7,426 nucleotides of DNA from an uncultured Eubacteriales bacterium (GCA_900555785.1 USMO01000078.1:1-7426); one strand, 5' to 3'; shown: positions 1 through 5,479, numbered from the stretch's first letter. Translations and numbers: made by a program. Notes: generated from the sequence alone by a model not told the origin.

Positions 1-80
1 GCGGCTTGCCGCGTTGTGGACTTCCTACGAAAGGGTCCCCCTTCTCCCTCCAAGGTCTTCTCCATCCCCTCTCTCCACCT
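1..80. other. Short intergenic end, pyrimidine-rich on the plus strand
   Basis: No gene is supported here. Positions 36-80 are 39 of 45 pyrimidines on the plus strand, so the minus strand just after the MATE transporter stop is a polypurine tract. Two weak inverted repeats are visible: GCGG/CCGC at 1-12 and AAGGG/CCCTT at 31-43 with a 3-base loop. Neither is followed by a T-run on the minus strand, so I do not call a terminator for the upstream transporter. The region may be part of a repeat cut by the window edge. Confidence 0.4.
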
Positions 81-1472
81 TCACGCATCCCCGACGATTG
101 TTGTTGCCCAGGTGCCGCGGCGGACGAGGATGAGACCGAGGGTGCATTTGGTGAGGTCAACGTATTGGCAAATGAAATAGATCAGAGTGATCGGCAGAGC
201 GGTGAAATGAACCAGGCAGAACGCGAGGGAAACGCTGACCACCCAGACGTAGACGGAGTCAAACAGGAAGGTAATCACCGTCTTGCCGCCGGAGCGAAGC
301 GTGAAATAGGAGGCGTTCGTGAACGCGTAAATCGGCGCGGAAATCGCGGCAATGCGCATGAAGGACCGGGCAAGCTCCTTGATCTCGGGGGTCGTTTTGT
401 AAATGTCGGGGAAGAAGAAGGAGCAGGAGAAAATGATCAGCGTCGTCAGAAAACCGGTCAGGAGGGAAAGCGTCATCAGCCGGGGCGCATCCGCACGTGC
501 CTGCTCGCTGCCGGACGCTCCAAGCGTCTGCCCCAGAACGATCGCAATCGCGGTTCCCAGCGACATGTACATCACGGACGCCGTGTCGAAAAACGCGTTG
601 GAAATGCTCAAAGCCGGCACCACATTCGCTCCCGCGCCCGAATAGCACTGCATCAGCATCGCCTGAGCGGACGCCCAAAGCGTCTCGTTGACCAAAAGCG
701 GCGTCCCCGTGATAAAGATCCGCTTTGTCAAGCCGCCGGAGATTCGCAGGGATCGGTATAAGCCAGCCGCAAACGGAACCTTCGCGGTGTGCGTGTGCGT
801 CCAGATCACCACAAGGGTCAGCTCCGCAAAGCGCGCAATCACTGTCGCAAGCGCCGCGCCGCGCACCCCAAGTTCTGGCGCGCCGAGTTTGCCGAAAATC
901 AAGACGTAATTCAAAACACCGTTGATCGCAACCCCCGCAACGCCTGCCACCATCGGCGGGAGCGCATGCCCGACCTCGCGCAGCGTGCCGGAATAGACCT
1001 GCGTCAGCGCGGTCGGCAGCATGCCGATTATCACGACCGCAAGGTATTGCTTTGCATAGTGCATCACAAGCTCCGGGTTGCCCTCGCCCTCGGTCCCGAG
1101 GTAGAGACCGATCAAAGACTCCCCGCAGGTCAGAAACAGCACCGCAACGCCGCCGCAAAGCAGCAGGGAACTGTATAGCTTGTAACGGAAGGTCTGCCGA
1201 ACGCCGTCCGTGTCGCCCTTTCCGAAAAACTGCGCCGTGAAAAGCCCGGCACCGGAGACCGCACCGAAAATGCAGAGAAAATAGACGAGCATCAGCTGAT
1301 TGACGATTGTGACACCTGACATCTGCTCGGTTCCAACCTGCCCGACCATGATGTTGTCAAGCAGACTGATGAAGTTGCTGATTGCATTCTGAATTGCAAT
1401 CGGAACGGTGACAGCCAGGACCGTTCGGTAAAACTGCCGGCTGCCGAAAAATTTGTGCAAATACTTGTTCAT
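81..1472 (-). CDS. MATE family efflux transporter (463 aa)
   Basis: This is an inner-membrane multidrug and toxin extrusion (MATE) transporter, a family of about 12 membrane helices that exports organic cations, drugs or metabolites in exchange for H+ or Na+. The protein is a long series of hydrophobic segments. Family landmarks in the first half are a helix-1 proline (P24), the D-N-I-M-V-G motif at residues 39-44, and the A-V-S-G-A-G ... A-Q-F-F-G-K-G-D stretch at 71-87. A second similar half follows from about residue 245, as expected for the two-lobed fold. The length is normal for the family (about 440-480). The ATG at 1472 has an AAGGA ribosome site about 10 bases upstream. The gene lies 66 bases after the lipoprotein gene on the same strand, behind a hairpin, with no clear promoter of its own, so it is probably the weakly expressed third gene of that unit. 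It is clearly different in sequence from the other MATE protein in the window, so it is not a recent duplicate. The substrate cannot be predicted. Confidence 0.93.
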   Translation of the reverse strand: MNKYLHKFFGSRQFYRTVLAVTVPIAIQNAISNFISLLDNIMVGQVGTEQMSGVTIVNQLMLVYFLCIFGAVSGAGLFTAQFFGKGDTDGVRQTFRYKLYSSLLLCGGVAVLFLTCGESLIGLYLGTEGEGNPELVMHYAKQYLAVVIIGMLPTALTQVYSGTLREVGHALPPMVAGVAGVAINGVLNYVLIFGKLGAPELGVRGAALATVIARFAELTLVVIWTHTHTAKVPFAAGLYRSLRISGGLTKRIFITGTPLLVNETLWASAQAMLMQCYSGAGANVVPALSISNAFFDTASVMYMSLGTAIAIVLGQTLGASGSEQARADAPRLMTLSLLTGFLTTLIIFSCSFFFPDIYKTTPEIKELARSFMRIAAISAPIYAFTNASYFTLRSGGKTVITFLFDSVYVWVVSVSLAFCLVHFTALPITLIYFICQYVDLTKCTLGLILVRRGTWATTIVGDA

Positions 1473-1498
1473 GAATCCTGATTCCTTGCTGAACCGGG

Positions 1499-1524
1499 CA
1501 AAAGGAAGGGCAGCCGAGCTGCCC
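1499..1524 (-). terminator. Hairpin terminator or attenuator between the lipoprotein and MATE genes
   Basis: On the minus strand, 15 bases after the lipoprotein stop, the sequence GGGCAGC-TCG-GCTGCCC (1524 to 1508) forms a perfect 7-bp stem with a 3-base loop. It is followed by TTCCTTTT. This is an intrinsic-terminator shape, but the T-tract is interrupted by two C, so partial readthrough into the MATE gene is likely. On the plus strand no T-run follows, so it acts only leftward. Confidence 0.6.
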
Positions 1525-1538
1525 GTTTGCCTGTTCGG

Positions 1539-1988
1539 TTATTTTTCTTTCTTCAGTTCCACCTGCATTCCGGCGGTAACCGTAACGCTGCTGGCGCCGA
1601 CCGAAGAAACTTCCCCGTTCACCAGAAGCGACCAGTAGGTCTGGTCGACATCGTAGTCGGCGGTAATGCCGTTGACAACCTTGATGTACAGCCCGTACTG
1701 GCTGTCCTCGCCGGACACCAGCCCAACCTTGGTCAGTGCATCGGCAAGCGTTTCCTCGTCGGTGCGGATTTCAAACTTGGTCTGCGTGCCGTCCTGATCG
1801 GTCACGGTCAGGAAAAATGCGGTCTTGCCTTCGCCGCGCAGCGCAGGCGTGTTGCCGTCATTCGTAACGGGAGGCGCAAGCGTGCCGGTCGGTTCGGCGG
1901 AGGGCTTGCGGCAGGCGGCAAACAGCGCGGCAACGCAGAGAAGACAAAGCAGAAGCGCAAGCAGGCGGGTGTGTTTTTTCATGTTCAT
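1539..1988 (-). CDS. DUF4430 domain lipoprotein (149 aa)
   Basis: This is a small secreted protein anchored to the outer face of the membrane. The N-terminus has a basic n-region (K4, K5, R8), a leucine/alanine/cysteine-rich core (9-22) and a lipobox L-F-A-A-C with the lipidated cysteine at residue 26. A flexible Pro/Thr-rich linker (about 28-50) follows. Residues about 77-147 match the DUF4430 fold, which resembles the C-terminal domain of cobalamin-binding transcobalamin. Landmarks are E-T-L-A-D-A-L-T-K-V-G-L (79-90), the Y-G-L-Y-I-K-V-V-N-G block (98-107), and Y-W-S-L-L-V-N-G-E (118-126). The family is common in Clostridia, often beside transporters. Its ligand is mostly unknown, and cobalamin binding should not be assumed. 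The ATG overlaps the stop of the upstream MATE gene (ATGA), with AAAAGGAG 8 bases ahead of it. A second ATG two codons later is possible but less well spaced. I infer a partner or substrate-capture role for the transporter. Confidence 0.85.
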   Translation of the reverse strand: MNMKKHTRLLALLLCLLCVAALFAACRKPSAEPTGTLAPPVTNDGNTPALRGEGKTAFFLTVTDQDGTQTKFEIRTDEETLADALTKVGLVSGEDSQYGLYIKVVNGITADYDVDQTYWSLLVNGEVSSVGASSVTVTAGMQVELKKEK

Positions 1989-3412
1989 GTATGAATCTCC
2001 TTTTCGGAAATGGGATTTGAATTTTCCGTGCGGCTCCGGGCGGATTTCTCCATCCGGTGCAGCACGAGGAAAGCAACGGTAAAGTGGACCAGCGCGGTCA
2101 GAAGCCAGGACAGCGGGTAGCAGGCATAGAGAACCTCCAGCGTGCGGTCAGCCGCAAACACCGTGTAAATCCAGATGATGCGCGTGACGCAGGAGCCGAC
2201 CAGCGAAATGATCATCGCGCGCAGGGATTGCCCAAAACCGCGCAGAACGCCGCTGCCCACGTCCATCAAGCCGCAGAGGAAGTAGGTTGCCGCCAGAATC
2301 CGGACGCGCACCATGCCGATCTCAATCACGGCTTCGTTGCCGGGCGCAAAAATGCTGAGCAGCGGTTCGCCGAACGTGATGAAGATCACCCCCAGCACCA
2401 CCCCCAGGACCGTGACCGTGCCCGCGCAGCAGAGCATGCTGCGCTTGACGCGCCGGAAGTTCTGCGCGCCGATGTTCTGCCCGACAAAGGTCAGCGCCGC
2501 GTGGTAGAGCGAGTTTTCGGAAATGTACATGTAGTCGGTCAGGTTGCCCGCAGCCGTGTTTGCGGCAACGGTCGTTTTGCCGAAGCTGTTGACCGAGGAT
2601 TGAATCAGCACATTGGAGACCGAGAACACAACGCCCTGCAGCCCCGCCGGAATGCCGATTGCAACAATCTTTCGCAGCTTGACTGCGTCAATGTGCAGCT
2701 CCCGGAGATTCAGGTGGCAATGCCCGTCCAGACGCATCATGTGCAGAAGAATCAGAACGCAGGAAATCCACTGCGAGGCGGCAGTTGCAATGCCGACCCC
2801 GAGCGCGCCCAGGCCGAACGCGATGACCATCAGCAGGTTCAACCCGACGTTGACAACACCGGCAACCGACAGGAACAGGAGCGGATGCGTGGTGTCACCG
2901 GTCGACCGCAGCATTGCAGCGCAGTAGTTGTAGACCATGTTCGCCGGCGCGCCGATGAAGTAAGCCCGCATATAGGGAACCGCCTCGTCCAGAACCGTCG
3001 GTTCGGTGCCCATCAGCGTCAGCATCGGACGGGCAAGGAAGAAGCCTGCTATGCCGACCACAATGCCGCAAAGCAGAGCGGTCAGGACCGAAGTGTGAAC
3101 GGTCTTTTTGACCTCGTGATACTGCTGCGCGCCAAGCTCCTGCGCCACACAGACGCCGGCACCAACGGACAGCCCGAAAAAGAGGTTGATAATCAGGTTG
3201 ATCAGCGCTCCGCAGGACCCGACGGCAGCAAGCGCAGCCTCCCGCGCCTCCGGCGTATTGCCTCCCCAACGCCCGACCACAACCGTGTCGGCGGTGTTGA
3301 ACAGCAGCTGGAGTACGCCCGTTGCAATCAGCGGGAGCGTGAACAGAATGATTTTCGGGAGCAGCGCGCCTGATGTCAGGTCGCGGTCAGCTCGCGCGGT
3401 TCGTTGTGACAT
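1985..3412 (-). CDS. MATE family efflux transporter (475 aa), first gene of the unit
   Basis: This is a second MATE-family membrane antiporter, about 12 helices, predicted to export small organic molecules using an ion gradient. The order of landmarks is typical of the Clostridia MATE group. There is a leading D-L-T-S-G segment (11-15), T-A-D-T-V-V-V-G-R-W-G (40-50), L-S-V-G-A-G-V-C-V-A-Q (81-91), M-L-R-S-T-G-D-T-T-H-P (167-177), and L-G-A-L-G-V-G-I-A-T-A (201-211). The second lobe runs from about residue 240. The C-terminus is a charged cytoplasmic tail. The ATG at 3412 has AAAGGA 6 bases upstream, and a strong promoter sits about 30 bases further up. The stop codon TGA overlaps the ATG of the lipoprotein gene. 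It is divergent from the heat-shock operon, with no sign of co-regulation by CIRCE, which lies about 280 bases upstream of its promoter. The substrate is unknown. Confidence 0.94.
   Translation of the reverse strand: MSQRTARADRDLTSGALLPKIILFTLPLIATGVLQLLFNTADTVVVGRWGGNTPEAREAALAAVGSCGALINLIINLFFGLSVGAGVCVAQELGAQQYHEVKKTVHTSVLTALLCGIVVGIAGFFLARPMLTLMGTEPTVLDEAVPYMRAYFIGAPANMVYNYCAAMLRSTGDTTHPLLFLSVAGVVNVGLNLLMVIAFGLGALGVGIATAASQWISCVLILLHMMRLDGHCHLNLRELHIDAVKLRKIVAIGIPAGLQGVVFSVSNVLIQSSVNSFGKTTVAANTAAGNLTDYMYISENSLYHAALTFVGQNIGAQNFRRVKRSMLCCAGTVTVLGVVLGVIFITFGEPLLSIFAPGNEAVIEIGMVRVRILAATYFLCGLMDVGSGVLRGFGQSLRAMIISLVGSCVTRIIWIYTVFAADRTLEVLYACYPLSWLLTALVHFTVAFLVLHRMEKSARSRTENSNPISEKEIHT
1997..2004 (-). 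promoter_or_regulatory. Ribosome binding site of the DUF4430 lipoprotein gene
   Basis: AAAAGGAG on the minus strand lies inside the last codons of the MATE gene, 8 bases before the ATG at 1988. The spacing favours this ATG over the one at 1982, which would be 14 bases away. The position supports translational coupling between the two genes. Confidence 0.75.
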
Positions 3413-3448
3413 GGGGATTCCTTTCTGGCTTTTTTCGATTCTTCCCTA

Positions 3449-3477
3449 ATTATAGCACATTTCAGCCCCGATTGCAA
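3449..3477 (-). promoter_or_regulatory. Vegetative promoter of the MATE-lipoprotein unit
   Basis: On the minus strand there is TTGCAA (3477-3472), a spacer of exactly 17 bases, and TATAAT (3454-3449). TG is placed one base before the -10 (TGC-TATAAT), which makes an extended -10. This fits housekeeping sigma-A. Transcription would start near 3442, leaving a leader of about 30 bases with the ribosome site AAAGGA. Confidence 0.85.
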
Positions 3478-3484
3478 CAGGCTG

Positions 3485-3652
3485 AAGGAAAAATGCAGCG
3501 GATTTTTGGAGAATACATTTCCCTCCGCATCCGGGATGCCCGCTAATCCGGCACGGGCAGAACGGGACCCCCTACAGGTTCTGCTGCCGGCGGGCGGGAT
3601 CTCCGAGCGTTAGAGACCGGGATGGCGAAACTGTGCCGCCTGGCTTTTGAAG
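3485..3652 (-). ncRNA. Candidate small RNA, minus strand (speculative)
   Basis: A possible promoter at 3687-3659 would start a transcript near 3652 that reads leftward through the hairpin block. It would end at a stem CGGA/TCCG, with ATG/CAT beyond a bulge (3531 to 3493), followed by TTTTTCC. That gives an RNA of about 165 bases with the long bulged hairpin in its centre. No family is recognised and the strand is not certain. The end points are inferred from weak signals only. Confidence 0.22.
3538..3595. other. Long bulged inverted repeat (possible structured RNA or intergenic repeat)
   Basis: Three consecutive stems form one long hairpin: GCCCG (3538-3542) with CGGGC (3591-3595), CCGGCA (3548-3553) with TGCCGG (3585-3590), and GCAGAAC (3557-3563) with GTTCTGC (3578-3584). 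The loop is 14 bases. That is 18 Watson-Crick pairs. The right arm is unbroken, and every bulge (CTAAT and CGG) is on the left arm. ATCC (3529-3532) can pair with GGAT (3597-3600) and extend it. There is no T-run after it on either strand, so it is not a simple terminator. I do not recognise it as a known RNA family. Confidence 0.6.
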
Positions 3653-3658
3653 GGTGTC

Positions 3659-3687
3659 TTTTTAGCACTCTGCTGTTATGTTTACAA
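3659..3687 (-). promoter_or_regulatory. Possible weak minus-strand promoter overlapping a CIRCE half-site
   Basis: TTGTAA (3687-3682), a 17-base spacer, then TAAAAA (3664-3659), with TG one base before the -10. Each hexamer matches the sigma-A consensus at 4 of 6 positions, so by itself this is weak. It is notable because the CIRCE arm at 3662-3670 runs into its -10 element. Confidence 0.3.
3662..3670 (+). promoter_or_regulatory. Isolated CIRCE half-site
   Basis: TTAGCACTC here is identical to the left arm of the full CIRCE 95 bases downstream. At the expected 9-base spacing the right arm (3680-3688) matches GAGTGCTAA at only 5 of 9 positions. It could be a decayed or auxiliary HrcA site, or chance. 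Confidence 0.35.
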
Positions 3688-3699
3688 AATGTTCACAAG
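3678..3699 (+). repeat. Tandem 11-base direct repeat upstream of the hrcA promoter
   Basis: ATGTTTACAAA is followed directly by ATGTTCACAAG, with 9 of 11 bases identical. The period of about one helical turn places both copies on the same DNA face, 18-39 bases before the -35 element. A looser third copy (TTTGCAAA, 3704-3711) may follow. It could be a regulator site or an AT-rich upstream element. Confidence 0.4.
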
Positions 3700-3716
3700 A
3701 AAATTTGCAAAACCAC

Positions 3717-3745
3717 TTGACAAACAACCGAAAAAGTGGTAAATT
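3717..3745 (+). promoter_or_regulatory. Sigma-A promoter of the hrcA-grpE-dnaK operon
   Basis: Perfect -35 TTGACA (3717-3722), a 17-base spacer, and -10 TAAATT (3740-3745), with TG one base upstream of the -10. The predicted start near 3752 puts the CIRCE operator at about +5 to +31. This is the arrangement known for HrcA-controlled class I heat-shock promoters. Confidence 0.88.
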
Positions 3746-3756
3746 TATTTCATCAG

Positions 3757-3783
3757 TTAGCACTCAATGCTCGTGAGTGCTAA
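3757..3783 (+). promoter_or_regulatory. CIRCE operator (HrcA binding site)
   Basis: TTAGCACTC (3757-3765), a 9-base spacer, and GAGTGCTAA (3775-3783) match the CIRCE consensus exactly, with no mismatch in either arm. HrcA binds this inverted repeat and blocks transcription. In this family HrcA activity depends on the chaperonin GroEL, so misfolded protein that occupies GroEL relieves repression. The element is in the transcribed leader, where it can also fold as a hairpin in the mRNA. Because it precedes hrcA, the repressor controls its own synthesis. Confidence 0.97.
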
Positions 3784-3816
3784 TCCGATGGATACCACGG
3801 AAAGGAGTGACCGGTC

Positions 3817-4884
3817 ATGGAACCGAAGGAGCTGAGCGAGCGGAAAAAACAGATTCTGAAAGCAATCGTCGATGCGCATATTGAGGGCGGCGAGCCGGTT
3901 GGCTCCAAAGCCGTGCTGCGTGACGGCGGGCTTGGCTGCTCGTCGGCAACCGTCCGCAACGAGATGGCGGAGCTGGAAGAGATGGGGTATCTCGAACAGC
4001 CGCATGCCTCGGCGGGGCGGGTTCCCAGCGAGCTTGGGTACCGGTTCTACGTCAACTCCCTGCTGGAACATTACGCCATGACAACGGCAGAGATTGCACA
4101 GATCAATCACCTGCTGCGGGTCAAAATGGGCGAGTTGGATCAGATTCTGTCGGCTGCCTCCAATCTGGCGTCGTCGCTGACCAATTACACGGGCTTTGCG
4201 GTTCGCCCCAAGCTCGGTTCGGTGACGGTTTCCAAATTCGAGGGCATCTACCTGGAAAGCGACCACTTCATTCTGGTTGCGGTCCTCTCAACCGGCAGCG
4301 TCAAGACCAAGCATCAGCACCCTGCCGCGCCGGTGACGCAGGATCGGGTTTCCCGCCTGACCGATGTGCTCAACCGCTACCTGATCGGGCTGACAGCCGA
4401 CCGCATCACCCTTTCCACCATTATGGAAATGGAAAACGAGCTTGGTGCGGATGCGTCGCTCGCATCGCAGACCGTCAAAGTAGTCTACGAGCTGCTGCGC
4501 GAAGCGGACGAGGGAGAAATGAAGGTCAGCGGCATCAATCACCTGCTCCAATACCCCGAATACAGCGACCGTGAGCAATTCCAGGAGCTGCTGGGAACGC
4601 TGGAAAAGAAGGAAGACATTCTCAATCTGGTCTCCCGCAACCAAAGCGGCGATGACATCAATGTTCTGATCGGCTCGGAAAGCCGGGTTGAAGTGATGAA
4701 CAATTCCGCGCTGGTCTTCAAACCGATCGTCAAGGACGGCAAGACGTTGGGCGCGATCGGCGTTCTGGGTCCGCGACGGATGGATTACGCAAAGGTGCTT
4801 GCAACGCTGCAGGGGCTGAGCGGAAACATTGAAGATCTGATCCGATCGAAACAACCGAGTGAAGGAGAGAATCCCGATGGATAA
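3817..4884 (+). CDS. hrcA: Heat-inducible transcription repressor HrcA (355 aa)
   Basis: This cytoplasmic repressor of class I heat-shock genes binds CIRCE operators as a dimer. The N-terminal winged-helix DNA-binding domain covers about residues 5-80. It has the HrcA-typical recognition segment S-S-A-T-V-R-N-E-M-A-E-L-E-E-M-G-Y-L (42-59), followed by the wing motif P-H-A-S-A-G-R-V-P-S-E-L-G-Y-R-F (62-77). The central GAF-like domain and dimerisation region follow, with I-N-V-L-I-G-S-E-S late in the protein and the conserved G-P-R-R-M-D-Y at 318-324. The length is normal (340-355). The ATG at 3817 is 9 bases behind AAAGGAG. It is the first gene of the operon, with a perfect CIRCE in its own leader (autoregulation), and it overlaps grpE by 8 bases. 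Nothing is missing from the domain order. Confidence 0.97.
   Translation: MEPKELSERKKQILKAIVDAHIEGGEPVGSKAVLRDGGLGCSSATVRNEMAELEEMGYLEQPHASAGRVPSELGYRFYVNSLLEHYAMTTAEIAQINHLLRVKMGELDQILSAASNLASSLTNYTGFAVRPKLGSVTVSKFEGIYLESDHFILVAVLSTGSVKTKHQHPAAPVTQDRVSRLTDVLNRYLIGLTADRITLSTIMEMENELGADASLASQTVKVVYELLREADEGEMKVSGINHLLQYPEYSDREQFQELLGTLEKKEDILNLVSRNQSGDDINVLIGSESRVEVMNNSALVFKPIVKDGKTLGAIGVLGPRRMDYAKVLATLQGLSGNIEDLIRSKQPSEGENPDG
4862..4867 (+). promoter_or_regulatory. Ribosome binding site that sets the grpE start
   Basis: AAGGAG lies inside the 3' end of hrcA, 9 bases before the ATG at 4877. A GTG in the same frame at 4859 precedes this site and cannot use it, so the shorter GrpE is preferred. 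Confidence 0.8.
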
Positions 4885-5440
4885 AGAAAAAAACGCAGCC
4901 GCAACGGAGGAAAAAGCCGCACCGCAGGCAGACCCCGTGAAGGCAGACAATAAAGACAAGGACGCGAAAAAGCGGCTGAAGAAGCTGGAGAGTGAGGTCG
5001 CGGAGCTGAAAAAGCAGCTGGACGCGGCAAAGGACGCGCAGACTGCGGAGAACGACAAATACCTGCGCATGATGGCGGAATATGACAACTTCCGCAAGCG
5101 GAGCGCCAAGGAAAAGGAAGGCATTTACGCCGACGCCTACAGCGACTGCGTGAAGAACCTGCTGCCGGTCCTTGACAACCTGGAGCGCGCAGAAAAATGC
5201 GATCAGCTTGACGGCCTGAAAAAAGGCGTGGAGATGACGCTGAAGGAATTTCAGAGTGCGCTTGGCAAGCTCGGGATTACCGAAGTCGAGACCGACCGTT
5301 TTGACCCGAACCTGCACAACGCCGTGATGCATATTGAAGATGACAGCCTGGGGGAGTCCGCAATCGTTGAGGTATTCCAGAAGGGATACCAAAAGGACGG
5401 CAAGATTATTCGCTATGCCATGGTAAAAGTGGCAAACTAA
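4877..5440 (+). CDS. grpE: Nucleotide exchange factor GrpE (187 aa)
   Basis: GrpE is the co-chaperone that releases ADP from DnaK so that ATP can bind and the client protein is freed. It acts as a cytoplasmic dimer. The N-terminal 30 residues are charged and disordered. A long helix, likely the dimeric coiled coil, spans about 31-85 with regular Leu/Val spacing. It leads into the family block Y-L-R-M-M-A-E-Y-D-N-F-R-K-R (62-75). The C-terminal beta domain that contacts DnaK has the GrpE signature, from F-D-P-N-L-H-N-A-V (142-150) through G-Y-Q-K-D-G-K-I-I-R-Y-A-M-V-K-V (170-185). The length is typical. The ATG at 4877 is chosen because AAGGAG is 9 bases upstream. It overlaps the hrcA stop by 8 bases in another frame, so the two are probably translationally coupled. 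Confidence 0.96.
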   Translation: MDKEKNAAATEEKAAPQADPVKADNKDKDAKKRLKKLESEVAELKKQLDAAKDAQTAENDKYLRMMAEYDNFRKRSAKEKEGIYADAYSDCVKNLLPVLDNLERAEKCDQLDGLKKGVEMTLKEFQSALGKLGITEVETDRFDPNLHNAVMHIEDDSLGESAIVEVFQKGYQKDGKIIRYAMVKVAN

Positions 5441-5452
5441 ACTGTAGATTTT

Positions 5453-5466
5453 GTATCGTAAGATAC
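5453..5466 (+). promoter_or_regulatory. Small GNRA hairpin abutting the dnaK ribosome site
   Basis: GTATC-GTAA-GATAC forms a perfect 5-bp stem with a GUAA (GNRA-type) tetraloop. Its last base directly precedes the GGAGG of dnaK. It sits in the 39-base gap between grpE and dnaK. It could protect the dnaK message from 5' decay after processing, or affect ribosome access with temperature. It does not itself pair with the Shine-Dalgarno. Confidence 0.5.
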
Positions 5467-5472
5467 GGAGGT
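5467..5472 (+). promoter_or_regulatory. Ribosome binding site that sets the dnaK start
   Basis: GGAGGT is 7 bases before the ATG at 5480 but only 1 base before the in-frame ATG at 5474. The spacing, and the canonical M-G-K-I-I-G-I-D-L-G start, both favour 5480. Confidence 0.85.
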
Positions 5473-5479
5473 AATGATT

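Larger units (their letters stand above)
3413..3816. other. 404-base divergent intergenic region
   Basis: This stretch separates the leftward MATE unit from the rightward heat-shock operon and holds no convincing protein gene. From left to right it contains the MATE promoter (3449-3477), a GC-rich block of hairpins (about 3498-3640), an exact CIRCE half-site (3662-3670) overlapping a weak minus-strand promoter, a tandem 11-base repeat (3678-3699), and then the hrcA promoter (3717-3745), CIRCE (3757-3783) and ribosome site (3801-3807). The hairpin block is much more GC-rich than the AT-rich flanks. Confidence 0.8.

Noticed and set aside
6..761. A 251-codon open frame on the plus strand opposite the second MATE gene
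   Set aside because: It is low-complexity and charged, has no domain motifs, and lies almost entirely opposite conserved MATE sequence.
2057..3373. A 438-codon open frame on the plus strand opposite the first MATE gene
   Set aside because: Its product is Arg/Gln/Asn/His-rich with no recognisable domain, and the opposite strand encodes a clear MATE transporter with ribosome site and promoter.
3493..3546. A 17-codon open frame starting ATG CAG CGG, with AAGGA just upstream
   Set aside because: The spacing to the ribosome-like site is only about 3 bases, there is no plus-strand promoter, and the frame crosses the hairpin block. It is too short to support as a leader peptide.
3538..3595. Bulged palindrome considered as an integron attC site
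   Set aside because: The extrahelical bases are attC-like, but the conserved RYYYAAC/GTTRRRY core sites are absent and no integrase or cassette is present.
3413..3816. CtsR operator, tRNA, CRISPR array or insertion sequence in the intergenic region or elsewhere
   Set aside because: No CtsR heptad repeats, tRNA-like cloverleaf, regularly spaced repeats, transposase or terminal inverted repeats were seen anywhere in the window.
4859..4876. Upstream GTG start for GrpE giving six extra residues
   Set aside because: The GTG precedes the AAGGAG site, which is correctly spaced only for the ATG at 4877.
4288..5124. A 278-codon minus-strand open frame opposite hrcA and grpE
   Set aside because: It is the complement of two well-supported genes, and its Ser/Phe-rich start mirrors the Lys/Glu-rich GrpE N-terminus.
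5474..5479. Upstream ATG start for DnaK adding Met-Ile
   Set aside because: It is only 1 base from GGAGGT. The ATG at 5480 has 7-base spacing and gives the canonical N-terminus.
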